Shown here: positions 22,427-30,738 of the stretch, in pieces
Numbering within the stretch: position 1 is the stretch's first letter
How the letters are laid out: every line of letters starts with the position of its first letter
DNA from: Streptomyces sp. ISL-94
Lineage (GTDB): Bacteria; Actinomycetota; Actinomycetes; Streptomycetales; Streptomycetaceae
DNA length: 41,941 nt
Direction: 5' to 3'
Assembly: GCF_018614075.1 (NCBI RefSeq)
Contig: NZ_JAGGOZ010000003.1
Coordinates: 1-41,941 of the forward strand
Position numbers and translations under genes: made by a program
Notes under the pieces: generated by a model
The model's database searches: none
Seen by the model: only the letters and a program-made list of their open reading frames with translations
Told to the model about the DNA's origin: nothing

Positions 22427-22624
22427 GCTCCCCGCACACGCGGAGATGAACCCGCGGCCAGCGCCTCCCCGACGGCCACCGAGTCCGGCTCCCCGCACGC
22501 GCGGGGATGAACCCCACTCCGGCCACGACGGCCGCGCCCAGCCCACTCGCTCCCCGCGCACGCGGGGATGAACCTCCGTACAGGACCCAGAGAGGAAGCC
22601 GTAGGAGGTCTGCTCCCCGCACGC
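22427..22624 (+). CRISPR. remnant type I-E CRISPR array
   Basis: Three repeats with a 26-base core starting GCTCCCCGC and ending GATGAACC lie at 22,427-22,452, 22,488-22,513 and 22,549-22,574. The period is exactly 61 bases, as expected for 28/29-base repeats with 32/33-base spacers. The inner palindrome CCCCGCRCACGCGGGG is typical of actinobacterial type I-E repeats; the first repeat has one stem mismatch (CGGAG). A fourth, degenerate repeat (GCTCCCCGCACGC, 22,612-22,624) marks the decayed end. The spacers differ from one another. No cas gene is present in the window, so this is an orphan or isolated array. The IS630-type element ends 21 bases before the first repeat. Confidence 0.9.
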
Positions 22625-22804
22625 ACTGTCGGCCGGGCTCGCTCGGACCGCGGCTGCCTTACCCCTGGCCAGCGGTCGATCACGCCCGCCGTCCTCAGCG
22701 TGACGGCCCACGTCGCGGGGGATATGTTCGCGCAGGTGGTCGCGGATCTTCCCGACGATTTCCCGGCAGCGCTCCAGCGGGCCATGACCGTTCGCCAGGG
22801 CGTT

Positions 22805-23245
22805 CTATGGAATCAAAGGTGCCAAGCGGGTGTGCGTATAGATCGCGCCGAGGTACAGGCGTTCAGGATGGGGCACGTGCTCGTCACGGCCAGGCGTGAA
22901 GAACACCGCACAGACGTTCGCCGGGTAGGTAAGAATGCTGGATTGCTTTCCGAACGTGAGGCGGTCATTGACGTCGTGGCGGCAATCGGCTGCATCAAGG
23001 CCGGCGATCAGGTCTTCTCGGAGCACCGTGGACGGGTAGGACTCCGAGTCCGGCAAGACCAGGGGCGGCAGCGTGGTCGTCGAGCCCGGCCGGAGTCTGA
23101 TGCAGATCTCGCTCACGGCGCGTTGGGTGACGGACAGCTCCAGGTCGTTCCAGGCGTAGGGGTAGCCGTCAATGTCCGGTCTCATCCGGATGGCGGGGTG
23201 TGGGCGTCCTAGACCCAGGAGCTCTTCGGCCTCGGTCAGCGGCAT
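22805..23245 (-). CDS. conserved hypothetical protein
   Basis: A 146-residue cytosolic protein starting MPLTEAEELLGLGRPHP. It is a mixed alpha/beta protein with a repeated Pro/Leu pattern (LPPLVLPDSESYPSTVLREDL) and no membrane segment. Its ATG overlaps the end of the FMN reductase gene by ten bases, so translation is coupled. Similar proteins exist in Streptomyces without an assigned role as far as I recall; they have the look of SUKH-like or immunity-type domains, but I cannot show that. Confidence 0.6.
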   Translation of the reverse strand: MPLTEAEELLGLGRPHPAIRMRPDIDGYPYAWNDLELSVTQRAVSEICIRLRPGSTTTLPPLVLPDSESYPSTVLREDLIAGLDAADCRHDVNDRLTFGKQSSILTYPANVCAVFFTPGRDEHVPHPERLYLGAIYTHTRLAPLIP

Positions 23246-23754
23246 GCCGCAGTCGCGGTGGGGTCGGTCAGGCGCTCGGCCGGTTCGGCGCTGAGGTCGA
23301 GGCGGGTGTGGACCTCGGGGATGGCGACTTGGGGGCCGCCGACGACGTAGACGTTGAGCTGGGCGAACAGCTCGCGCAGCTGCATCTGGGCGCGGATGCC
23401 GCCGAAGATGCCGGGTGAGGCGGACAGGACCATGGCGGCGTGGCCGGGCAGGACGCCGGCCCCGTAGGGGCGGGAGGCCCAGTCCAGGGCGTTCTTCAGG
23501 ACGCCGGGGAGGGCGCCGTTGTACTCGGGGGTGGCGACGATGAGGCCGTCGGCGTCCGCGATGGCCCGCCACAGCCGGCGCACGGCGGCGGGCGGGTCCG
23601 TCTCCAGGTCCTCGCTGAAGTGCGGTAGATCTCCCAGGTGCTCGAAGAGCTCGATGTGCATGCCTTCGGGTGCCAGGGCGGGGAGGGTGTGGAGGATCTG
23701 CGTGTTGAAGGAGGCGGCTCGCAGGGAGCCGGAGAGGGCCAGGACACGGCTCAT
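23236..23754 (-). CDS. NADPH-dependent FMN reductase
   Basis: A 172-residue flavodoxin-fold reductase. GSLRAASFNTQIL near residue 8 binds the FMN phosphate and TPEYNGALPGVLKNALDWASRP near 80 is the family's isoalloxazine/NADPH signature. It would supply reduced flavin or reduce quinones and metal ions. It lies downstream of the dioxygenase-like pseudogene and quinone oxidoreductase on the same strand and overlaps the next small gene, so this is a redox/aromatic cluster facing the LysR gene at 26,234. Confidence 0.92.
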   Translation of the reverse strand: MSRVLALSGSLRAASFNTQILHTLPALAPEGMHIELFEHLGDLPHFSEDLETDPPAAVRRLWRAIADADGLIVATPEYNGALPGVLKNALDWASRPYGAGVLPGHAAMVLSASPGIFGGIRAQMQLRELFAQLNVYVVGGPQVAIPEVHTRLDLSAEPAERLTDPTATAACR

Positions 23755-23868
23755 GACGGGTAGTTCTCCAAGATCAAGGGGGCGCCGCCGGGGAGGTGGA
23801 GGGCGGCGGGCGGGCCCCGCCCGGCCAGGGGGTGCGAGGCGGGTTGGGTGGCGGCGGGGGTGTTGCTG

Positions 23869-25021
23869 TCAGCCGCGGTAGCTTTCGTGGCGGGTGAAGT
23901 CGGGGATCTCGCTCGCTTCGAAGGCGTCGGTGTAGTGCAGGGGGCGGATGGTGTCGATGTTCCACACGTAGATCGGCAGTCGGTCCCGGTCGGCGGTGAG
24001 GCGGGCCTTGTTGGGGCCGTGGTTCATCCCGCCCGGGGTGATGCTCGCCAGTCCCGGGGTGGGTCCGGTGTGGCGGCCGTCGGGTGTGCCGAGGGGGACG
24101 ATGACCTCGTCGTAGTCGACGTTGCGGTGGAAGGGCTGGGCTCGCTCGGCGTCGTCGGCGGTCTGGGTGGGGCGCGGGGCCATGGTGACGATCCAGTTCT
24201 GCCCGGCCTGGAACGTCGCGTGCGTCATCGGCGGTACATCGAGCCGCTCGGCGGTGACCGGGCGGATGTCCGCCAGGCGCAGCCGGTACGGCGCGAGGCT
24301 GCCGGTCCAGCCTTGGACGTCGGACGTCGGACGTCGGACGTCGGACGTCGGACGTCGGCGGGGTCGAAGGCGTAGTAGATCGACGACAGCTCGCCGCCGC
24401 GTTTGACCAGTACCTCCCACTCGCCGTCCGCGTTCTGCGCGGAGGGGGCGGCGGTCGGGGCGCCGAGGCGGGGGACGTCGAGGACGCCGCGGTCGAAGGG
24501 CAGGAAGTGCCCCAGTGGTCCGCGGTCGGGCAGTGTGATCGGATCGCGGGGCTCGACAACGTAGGTCACGTGCCGGCCGCCCTGGCCGGGGATGATGCGG
24601 TAGTTGGCGCCCTTGGGGATGACCAGCTATTCCAGCGGCCCGTAGGACAGGGTGCCGTAGTCGGTGACGAGGGTGCCGTGGCCGGCCTAAGCAGCAGGGT
24701 GTCGCCGTCCGCGTTGCGGAAGTAGTACGGCATCGGCGCCGTCCGCCTGGACACCGCAAGGGTGAGGTCGGCGTTGAACATCAGCGGTGTCGGCAGTGCC
24801 CGGACGTCCTGTTCGTCGGCGGCGGGAACAGTGGTGAGCTGGATGCCGCGCGCCCGGATCGGGCCCTCCACCCGCAGCCAGTCGGTGGTGGGGTGGGAGT
24901 GGTAGAGCTGGGAGACCTCCCCCTCGAAACCTCCTCGGGCGTGGTGCTCCTCGAAGGTTCCCTCCGGCACCGCCGTGCGGGCCTGTCGGGATATCCGGCC
25001 CTGGACGTGCTTGGCGAACAT
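23869..25021 (-). pseudogene. hmgA: homogentisate 1,2-dioxygenase-like gene with three lesions
   Basis: Reading from the ATG at 25,021 (GGGGAGGAG upstream), three frames together give one cupin dioxygenase of about 380 residues that resembles HmgA: an N-terminal QLYHSHPTTDW, then LVTDYGTLSYGPLE, LVIPKGANYRIIPG, GHFLPFDRG, and finally HRNVDYDEVIV and TPGGMNHGP, which carry the iron ligands. Lesions: a one-base loss near 24,689; an amber TAG at 24,627-24,629 where the family has Trp; and a GGACGTC heptamer expanded to six copies (24,315-24,356) that shifts the frame. A single copy restores FDPADVQGWTGSLAP. It lies between the quinone oxidoreductase and FMN reductase genes, in their operon. Confidence 0.82.
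24315..24356. repeat. six-copy heptanucleotide tandem repeat (GGACGTC)
   Basis: Six perfect head-to-tail copies of GGACGTC occupy 42 bases inside the dioxygenase coding region. Because seven is not a multiple of three, each added or lost copy changes the frame. Counting frames on either side, one, four or seven copies would join the two halves; the present six do not. Confidence 0.95.
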
Positions 25022-25153
25022 GCGAAACTCCTCCCCGAGGGCGCGGGCGGCCGCGCGGTGCAACGGGCGAGTGGGGTGCAGGGGTGCGGCGGGGCAGGCG
25101 GCCGTCCCGCCGCACCGGTACGTGGGGCGCGGCACGAGGGCCGCCGCATGGGG

Positions 25154-26071
25154 TCAGCCGAGGATGAGGGCGAGCTTGCCGCGCTGGCCGCCGGATTCCA
25201 TCAGCCAGTGCGCCTGGGCCAGCTCCGACAGGGTGAAGTGGCGGGCGACGGGCAGCCGCAGGTCGCCGCGGGCGGCCAGGTCGGCGACCTGGGCGACGCT
25301 CTCGGCGGAGCGGGTGCCGAACATCATGGTGATGCCGTACTGCTGGGCCAGCGGCGGGCTGACCAGCGTCACGATCCGCCCCTTGTCGCCCGTGACGGCG
25401 ACCGAGACGCTGATCGCTTCCTCTGAACCGGTCAGGTCCAGCGAGGCGTCCACGCCCTGCGGAGCCAGCTGGCGCACCCGCTGCTCCAGTCCCTCCCCGT
25501 ACATCACGGGGGTGCCGCCCAGGGAGCGGATGTAGTCGTGGTTGTCCTCGCCGGCGGTGCCGATCACCGTGACGCCCCAGGCACGGGCGAACTGCACCGC
25601 CACGCTGCCCACACCGCCGGCCGCACCATGGACGAGCAGCGTCTCCCCGGCCGTCACACCCAGCTTGCGCAGCGCGTTGTACGCGGCCTGGCCGACCGCG
25701 CCGATCACCGCGGCCGTCTCCCACGCCAGTTCCTCCGGCTTCGCGGTCAGGTTTTCGGCCGGGACGACGACGTACTCGGCGTAGGCCGCCATGTCCACGA
25801 AACCGATCACCTCATCGCCCACCGCAAAGTCGTCGACACCCTCACCGACCTGGTCCACCACGCCCGAGAACTCGTTGCCCAGCTGCTGGGGGAAGGAGAT
25901 GTCGAAGACCGCGTCGAACTCACCGCGGCGGATCTTGGCGTCGATCGGGTTCAGCCCCGCCGCCCTGACCCGCACCCGCACCTGGCCCGCTCCGGCCTCC
26001 AGCTCCGGGAGCTCGGCCACCCGCAGCACCTCGGGGGTGCCGTAGGAATCCATCACCACTGCCTGCATCAC
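25154..26071 (-). CDS. NADPH:quinone oxidoreductase-like medium-chain reductase
   Basis: A 305-residue zinc-free MDR protein. The GroES-like front half contains NPIDAKIRRGEF and GNEFSGVVDQVGEGV; the Rossmann half has AAGGVGSVAVQFARAWG as its NADPH-binding motif. It ends normally at SGGQRGKLALILG. It reduces quinones or enones. Two adjacent ATGs are possible starts. It is the first gene of the minus-strand cluster and diverges from the LysR regulator, which probably controls it in response to an aromatic compound (inference). Confidence 0.92.
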   Translation of the reverse strand: MMQAVVMDSYGTPEVLRVAELPELEAGAGQVRVRVRAAGLNPIDAKIRRGEFDAVFDISFPQQLGNEFSGVVDQVGEGVDDFAVGDEVIGFVDMAAYAEYVVVPAENLTAKPEELAWETAAVIGAVGQAAYNALRKLGVTAGETLLVHGAAGGVGSVAVQFARAWGVTVIGTAGEDNHDYIRSLGGTPVMYGEGLEQRVRQLAPQGVDASLDLTGSEEAISVSVAVTGDKGRIVTLVSPPLAQQYGITMMFGTRSAESVAQVADLAARGDLRLPVARHFTLSELAQAHWLMESGGQRGKLALILG

Positions 26072-26233
26072 ACTTGCCGCCTAACCTTCGAAAAGCACAA
26101 TCACCGCCGGATCGATCCTCTGATTCATGTCGCTTCCGGCGCCTTACGTCATCCAGTCAACGGCCCCGAGGTACGCCCGGTCCAACACTCTTCACCGGGC
26201 AGGTGACAGCCTGCGGCTGTTACGTTGGAGAGC
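26072..26233. promoter_or_regulatory. divergent promoter region between quinone oxidoreductase and LysR genes
   Basis: These 162 bases separate two divergent genes, the standard place for LysR-type T-N11-A boxes. I see no outstanding palindrome; the segment around 26,085-26,105 (CCTTCGAAAAGCACAA) is the most AT-rich and the likeliest promoter. Confidence 0.4.
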
Positions 26234-27199
26234 GTGGACCTCGACCTGCGCCAGGTGCGCTACGCCGTCACCCTCGCCGAGGAACTGAACTTCGGCCGGG
26301 CGGCGGCCAGGCTCACCATCGCCCAGCAGACCCTCTCCGCCCAGATCACCACGTTGGAGAAACGCCTTGGCGTCACCCTGTTCACCCGCGACCGCCGCCA
26401 CGTCGCCCTCACCCCGGCGGGAGAGACATTCACCCAGCAGGGCCGCCGCCTGCTCGCCGACGCCCAGCGCCTGATCGATGAGGTCACCCGCACCAGCACA
26501 CCTCTGCGCATCGACGTCCTCACCGAAGGACTCACCCCCTCACTCCTCACCCAGCACCTGCGCGCCCAGACTCCGTGCCTGGCCTTCGAGGTCCTCCAGA
26601 GCCAGGGTCTGGCCGCCGCCCTGCCCCGCCTGCTCGCCGGCGACCTCGACCTCACCTTCGGCCGCGCCCACGGCCTCGGCCAGGACCTCCCCGCCACACT
26701 TGCCACCATGCCCGTGCGGCTGGAACCCATCGGCGTCATCCTCCCCGCCGACCACCCGCTGGCCGCCCACGACGAAGTTCCCCTCCACTCCCTCGCCGAC
26801 CACCCGCTCCTGGTCCACACCGCCGACGAAGCCGCCGAATGGCGCGACTGGATCGACGAGGCCATCACCACCTTCGGCCTCCAGGTCGCACTGCGCGTAC
26901 GCGGGCACGGCCGCGCCGCCATCCACGCCACCGTCCAGGCCCGCGGTCACCCCGCCTTCGGCCTCACCACCGGACACCTTCCCGACGGCCTCACCGCCCG
27001 CCCCCTGACCGACCCCGTCCCGCTCTACCCCTGGCACGCCGTGTGGAACACCACCACCGCCACACCCGCCCTCCACCGCACCCTCGGACTCATCCGCACC
27101 TACTCCCAAGGCCACCACTGGCACCACCTACCAGACGAACCTTGGTGGCTGCCAGAAGCCGACCGAAGCGAACTCCGCGCACCGCACAGACAGCCGTGA
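26234..27199 (+). CDS. LysR-family transcriptional regulator
   Basis: A 321-residue LTTR. The N-terminal helix-turn-helix covers about residues 18-50 (LAEELNFGRAAARLTIAQQTLSAQITTLEKRLG), with the family's LFTRDRRHVALTPAG wing, then the linker helix and the periplasmic-binding-like effector domain. The GTG at 26,234 (MDLDLRQVRYAV) is preferred over a TTG three codons upstream because LTTRs open this way, although its GGAG is only three bases away. It diverges from the quinone oxidoreductase, so it most likely regulates the 26,071-22,805 cluster; the effector may be a quinone or aromatic acid. Confidence 0.9.
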   Translation: MDLDLRQVRYAVTLAEELNFGRAAARLTIAQQTLSAQITTLEKRLGVTLFTRDRRHVALTPAGETFTQQGRRLLADAQRLIDEVTRTSTPLRIDVLTEGLTPSLLTQHLRAQTPCLAFEVLQSQGLAAALPRLLAGDLDLTFGRAHGLGQDLPATLATMPVRLEPIGVILPADHPLAAHDEVPLHSLADHPLLVHTADEAAEWRDWIDEAITTFGLQVALRVRGHGRAAIHATVQARGHPAFGLTTGHLPDGLTARPLTDPVPLYPWHAVWNTTTATPALHRTLGLIRTYSQGHHWHHLPDEPWWLPEADRSELRAPHRQP

Positions 27200-27548
27200 C
27201 CGCCTCACCCCGCGTTCTCACAAACGGTCCTTTGCCCGAGCAAGATCAACAACCGGCCGCCGAACCCTGGCCGACCCCCGATGGCTTCTCAGAGGTCGTT
27301 TTCCTCCCGTTTGCGCCGCTTCACGGGGCCACCCTGCGCCTCGGTGATGTACTCGCGCCTCACAGGTATCGCGGTCGCCTGCAATGCAGTGGGAATAGTC
27401 GCCGATATAGGTTGCTCTTGGAGTGAGACAGACTTCTTGGGATGAGGCTGGCAACGCAGACTCCTATCGGCTCGCACTGGTCACGGTGGTCCACCGACGC
27501 CTCGGAAGTCGCACCTCGGCGCTGGGGCGAGTTGGAATCAAACAGACT
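27200..27548. other. lower-GC spacer with an inverted repeat pair
   Basis: No secure gene. AGAGGTCGTTTTC at 27,291-27,303 recurs in inverted orientation at 27,557-27,569, and the enclosed 250 bases are poorer in GC than the surroundings. A minus-strand frame ending at 27,289 (tail PVKRRKREENDL) is too weak to call. The structure looks like debris of a small mobile element next to the truncated resolvase. Confidence 0.45.
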
Positions 27549-27956
27549 TCACCGATGAAAACGACCTCTTGGAGCTGACGCGGAAGACGGCTCTGGCGGA
27601 GCTGCTTGAGCTCGGGGATCGTGCAGGGACTGGAAGCCGATGCCGCGCTCGCGGAGCTGGGCGGCCATGTTCACCAGGTCCTGGAGCGAGCGGCCGTAGC
27701 GGTCGAGCGAGGGGACGACGAGCGTGTCACCCGGAGTGAGGAAGGCGTGGCACGCCTTGAGCTCGGGGCGCAGGTCGTTCTTGCCCGACTTCATGTCGGC
27801 GAAGATCCGGCGGCACCCCGCCGCGTTGAGCGCGTCTATCTGGCGGTCGAGCTTCTGCCCGCCGGTCGACACCCGCGCGTAGCCGATCCAGATGTCGGTG
27901 AGGACCGCCGGCGAGGGCGTGAGGAGTTCGGACGGCTCCAAGGGCGCGTTCCTCAC
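27549..27956 (-). pseudogene. truncated serine recombinase (resolvase/invertase)
   Basis: The catalytic domain of a Tn3-type resolvase is recognisable: IGYARVSTGGQKLDRQIDAL with the nucleophile Ser in YARVST, DTLVVPSLDRYGRSLQDL with the catalytic Arg residues, and ERGIGFQSLHD. Normal family members continue with an E-helix and a C-terminal helix-turn-helix for site binding (about 190 residues in all). Here the frame leaves the family after SLHD at about 27,630 and ends in a Pro/Ser-rich tail made partly from the inverted repeat at 27,557. The DNA-binding half is missing, so it should be inactive. The ATG at 27,956 precedes a 20-residue extension; a start nearer IWIGYARVS is possible. Confidence 0.8.
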
Positions 27957-28162
27957 CCAGCCGTAGGCATCACGGAAGCGCGGTCACACCCGCGATTTTC
28001 CCCAGGGGCGCTCGCGTTCCCCACCCGCTCCCGGAGTGTGCGGGCTGTTCCGAGTGGTCCAGGACGCCTGCCCCGGGATCGTCTGCCCTCAGGGATCTGA
28101 TCAGCATGAAGGCCGTGGGAATGAGTCTGCTCCTGCCGCCAGGCGGCTCCGCGTACGACGCG

Positions 28163-28702
28163 TCACGTTCCGTCGGTGACGTAGTAATCGTTTTCGAGGT
28201 ACTCCAGGGTGTAGCTGCCGAGGTCGCTCTCGGAGAAGGTGGCGGAGGCCCTGACCGCTTCGAGCGGCATCTCGATCTTGTCGGGGGTGCGAACGGCGAT
28301 GCGCTGCGGATCGACCGTCGCGGTTTGCAGGGCCTTCTTCTGCGCGGGTGAGATCATCTGGAACACAGCGACGTACGTTGACGTGCACGGACCGAATCCC
28401 ATGTCCTGTGCCTTCTTCGCGCCGGGCCCGGCCACTTCGCAGACCGTGTCGATGTCCTCACGGCCCAAGGCGTGGAGGTACTGCTCGTACCGCTGGATCG
28501 CGCGCTCCTTCGTCCTCGGCGCAGGCTGGTTACCGGTCGGTGACGCGGACGGCGTGGCCAACGGCTCTGTTGCCCGCGTGGACGCCGACGGCTGCGAAGG
28601 CTTCGCCTCCGCGTCCTCCTGCGATTTCTCCGGACCGCACGCGCACGCCATCAGCGCCACGCAGGCCGATACCGCCACGCTCACCATCGTCCGCGTTCTC
28701 AT
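28163..28702 (-). CDS. lipoprotein of unknown function
   Basis: A 179-residue lipoprotein precursor with a lipobox around residues 17-20 (VALMAC, Cys 20 the likely lipidation site), then a Ser/Thr/Pro-rich linker of about 45 residues and a globular domain with KERAIQRYEQYLHALGREDIDTVCEVAGPGAKKAQ. This domain resembles the small helical/cone domain of NTF2-like exported proteins that actinomycetes encode in many copies. It has two cysteines that may form a disulfide. It lies 36 bases downstream of the broken ATPase gene on the same strand. No specific function can be assigned. Confidence 0.75.
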   Translation of the reverse strand: MRTRTMVSVAVSACVALMACACGPEKSQEDAEAKPSQPSASTRATEPLATPSASPTGNQPAPRTKERAIQRYEQYLHALGREDIDTVCEVAGPGAKKAQDMGFGPCTSTYVAVFQMISPAQKKALQTATVDPQRIAVRTPDKIEMPLEAVRASATFSESDLGSYTLEYLENDYYVTDGT

Positions 28703-28738
28703 CCGGTCCTCTCCACCAGCCGACTACACATCAAGAGG

Positions 28739-29855
28739 TCACGCAGGATCCTGGGGAACGGTTCCCGAGCCGGTCCAGGAGTCGTGATCGGCGCCGCGCT
28801 CGTCATCGTCCCGCCGACGCCCGTGAGTCGACCGCCCCCGGAGGCCTGGTCGAGCCGGGTTGATCTGAGCTTCGCCCACCCTGGACCACTCGTCCCACCC
28901 CGGACCTGGCTGGCTATCGGGCCGCCCCAGGTAGTGCAGGCAGTACGTGGACAGGGCGCGTTCCAGTTCCTCACCGCCCTGGAAGTCGCCGATGTGGAAG
29001 ATGACGTCGGACGGTGTCCGGTCCAGGAGATCGTGGAGGGCGGCGCTGTCGCGGGTGCGGCAGGTCAATACGAGGGGCACGCCCCGCTCCTGGCAGACGT
29101 CGACCGCCCGGCGCAGCATGCCGCGGCCGTCCTTGGCGTGCAGAAGCAGGTCCGCTGTGTCGAGCAACGCGACCCGGCCGGGCTTCAGGCTCAGTTCGAA
29201 GGACTCCAGCAGTTGCTCGCCCTCATCGGGGGTGAGCACCTGCTCGGCCCGCAGCAGGACCGGCCGGAGCGCCGCACCCGCGCGGATCTCATTCGACGGA
29301 GCCTCGGTACGCATGTCCTGGAGGAGGGCCGCCCGGCGGCCCTCGAGCAATTCCGCCACATACCACAGCAGGCTCGACTTGCCGGTGCCCGCTTCGCCCA
29401 AGACCACCTGGACCGGCTGGCCGGGGCTGCCGGCCAGGGCCTGCTGCTGCAGGACGCGCGCCAGGCGCTCCTCGGTGCCGCGCCGCACGTACACGTCCCG
29501 CAACGACACCGGCGGGGCAATCGGCGGAGCCGTGGTCCAGGAGCAGCATGTCCTGACGGGCCCGTTCACTGATCTCGTCGACCAGCTTCCCGTGCCCGCT
29601 GCCGCCGTCGCCGGCTCGCCGGGCGCCGAGCAGCCACAGCTGCCTCGCGGCCTTCTCCAGGCCGCGGCGGAGACCGGGTGGCAGCACGTGGTCCGGCTCA
29701 CCGAGGCGCGCCAGCGCCTCCACGACCTGCTGGCGGCCCTCCGTGATGGGCCGACGCAGCACGATGTCGGCCCGCAGCTGCCGGAACGTCTGCCAGTGGA
29801 AGGTCGTGTACCGGTCGGGCGCCCTACTCACCCCGGCCCGCCGGTCCCGCTCCAT
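28739..29855 (-). pseudogene. STAND-like P-loop ATPase, frameshifted and truncated
   Basis: From the ATG at 29,855 one frame reads MERDRRAGVSRAPDRYTTFH and continues to ARQDMLLLDHGS. The product then continues in another frame from about 29,520 with PVSLRDVYVRRGTEERLARVL, the Walker A motif LGEAGTGKSSLLWYV and the Walker B-like VALLDTADLLL. Joining them needs a shift in the CGCCGATTGCCCCGCC stretch. Downstream, after LERALSTYCLHYLGRPDS, the sequence turns into low-complexity Arg/Asp-rich residues and ends, so the helical and repeat domains usual for such signal-transduction NTPases are missing. Such proteins act in defence or signalling; this copy should be non-functional. Confidence 0.65.
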
Positions 29856-29978
29856 CTGCCGTGCGATCTCGCAGCGAAGCCGTCCGCCTGTGGGTACGCA
29901 TCACCGCTCAGGTGTACCGGGCGCGGTTCACGGCTCGACTGAGCCGCCGCGGGCAGTAAGCCCCCGTGGGTACGAAGC

Positions 29979-30005
29979 AGCCCCTGGCGCAGAGCGCCAG
30001 GGGCT
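29979..30005. terminator. hairpin terminator after the LRAT-like gene
   Basis: AGCCCCTGGCGC (29,979-29,990) and GCGCCAGGGGCT (29,994-30,005) form a perfect 12-bp stem with a three-base loop, 18 bases beyond the stop of the minus-strand gene at 30,023. Confidence 0.88.
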
Positions 30006-30022
30006 CTGGGCGTGCCCGGGCG

Positions 30023-30652
30023 CTACAGGTTGCGGTAGTCGTTCCAGCGCACGCTGTTGAGGGAGCCGAGGAAGTACAGGTTCGGCGGGAGGGACTTGTC
30101 GCGGTAGTAGGGGGAGGGCAGGTGACGGGTATCGCCGAGCCACGGCGTGTACGCGTGGAAGATGTCGATGCTCTTGGTCAGGCAGTTGTTGCGGAACAGG
30201 TTGTAGCCGTTGCCACGGCTGGTCCTCGCCGCCCGGGCAGCAGTGGCCGCATCACCTGCGGGAGTGTTCTGGCAGCGGTACCTGACGTACCGGAAGGCGC
30301 CGGTGTGGCGTGTCTTGAAGTCGTTGAGCATCGACTGCCAGGCGCCGGTCTTGATCCAGGTGCCGTTGTCGCCGCCGGCGGGCACGTTCAATTTCCCGCC
30401 GGGGTTCTCGGTCGCGCCGTAGGTCCACTTGCCGTGCCGGCCGTCGTGGAACGCCCAGCCGACGTGGCCGTAGGGGCCGAGCCCGTCGTAGGGGATGTCC
30501 ACCGCGTTCGGGGCGTTGAACATGCACACCCGGCCGCTGAGTGGGGCTGCCTGGGCCTGCGTCGGGGTGGCTACTGCGGCGCCGCAGAGGATCGCGGCCA
30601 CCGCGGCGGTCGCCGCTGCTGCCCGAGCCCATTTCGTACCGATCTTCGTCAT
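30023..30652 (-). CDS. secreted LRAT/permuted-papain-like protein
   Basis: A 209-residue exported protein with a Sec signal peptide of about 36 residues (ARAAAATAAVAAILCGAAVATPTQAQA). The mature part has YGHVGWAFHDG with a conserved-looking His, and later SRGNGYNLFRNNCLTKSIDIFHAY with a candidate nucleophile Cys. His first and Cys later, in an N-N-C-L context, is the order found in circularly permuted papain-like enzymes (LRAT and relatives), so a hydrolase or acyltransferase acting outside the cell is likely (inference). AAAGGAGG lies seven bases before the ATG. It is encoded next to a second secreted wall-active enzyme on the same strand. Confidence 0.7.
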   Translation of the reverse strand: MTKIGTKWARAAAATAAVAAILCGAAVATPTQAQAAPLSGRVCMFNAPNAVDIPYDGLGPYGHVGWAFHDGRHGKWTYGATENPGGKLNVPAGGDNGTWIKTGAWQSMLNDFKTRHTGAFRYVRYRCQNTPAGDAATAARAARTSRGNGYNLFRNNCLTKSIDIFHAYTPWLGDTRHLPSPYYRDKSLPPNLYFLGSLNSVRWNDYRNL

Positions 30653-30738
30653 GTCCGCCTCCTTTGGCAGGGGTGTCTTCCTCACCGGTGCGGGACGCGT
30701 CCTCCGGGGGAGGCGCACCCCGCACCGCAGAGGGACGA

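Noticed and set aside
22427..22624. Coding sequence across the CRISPR repeats
   Set aside because: Open frames exist on both strands (for example repeated PRVRGE/PRARGA-like peptides), but they simply reflect the 61-base periodic repeat.
22625..22804. Minus-strand fragment PLERCREIVGKIRDHLRE between the CRISPR remnant and the next gene
   Set aside because: It looks protein-like but is short, has no start and matches no family I can name; it may be debris.
24315..24356. Protein repeat (DVRRPTS) as a structural feature
   Set aside because: The heptapeptide arises from the 7-base tandem repeat read in the wrong frame; it is a DNA-level expansion inside a dioxygenase-like gene.
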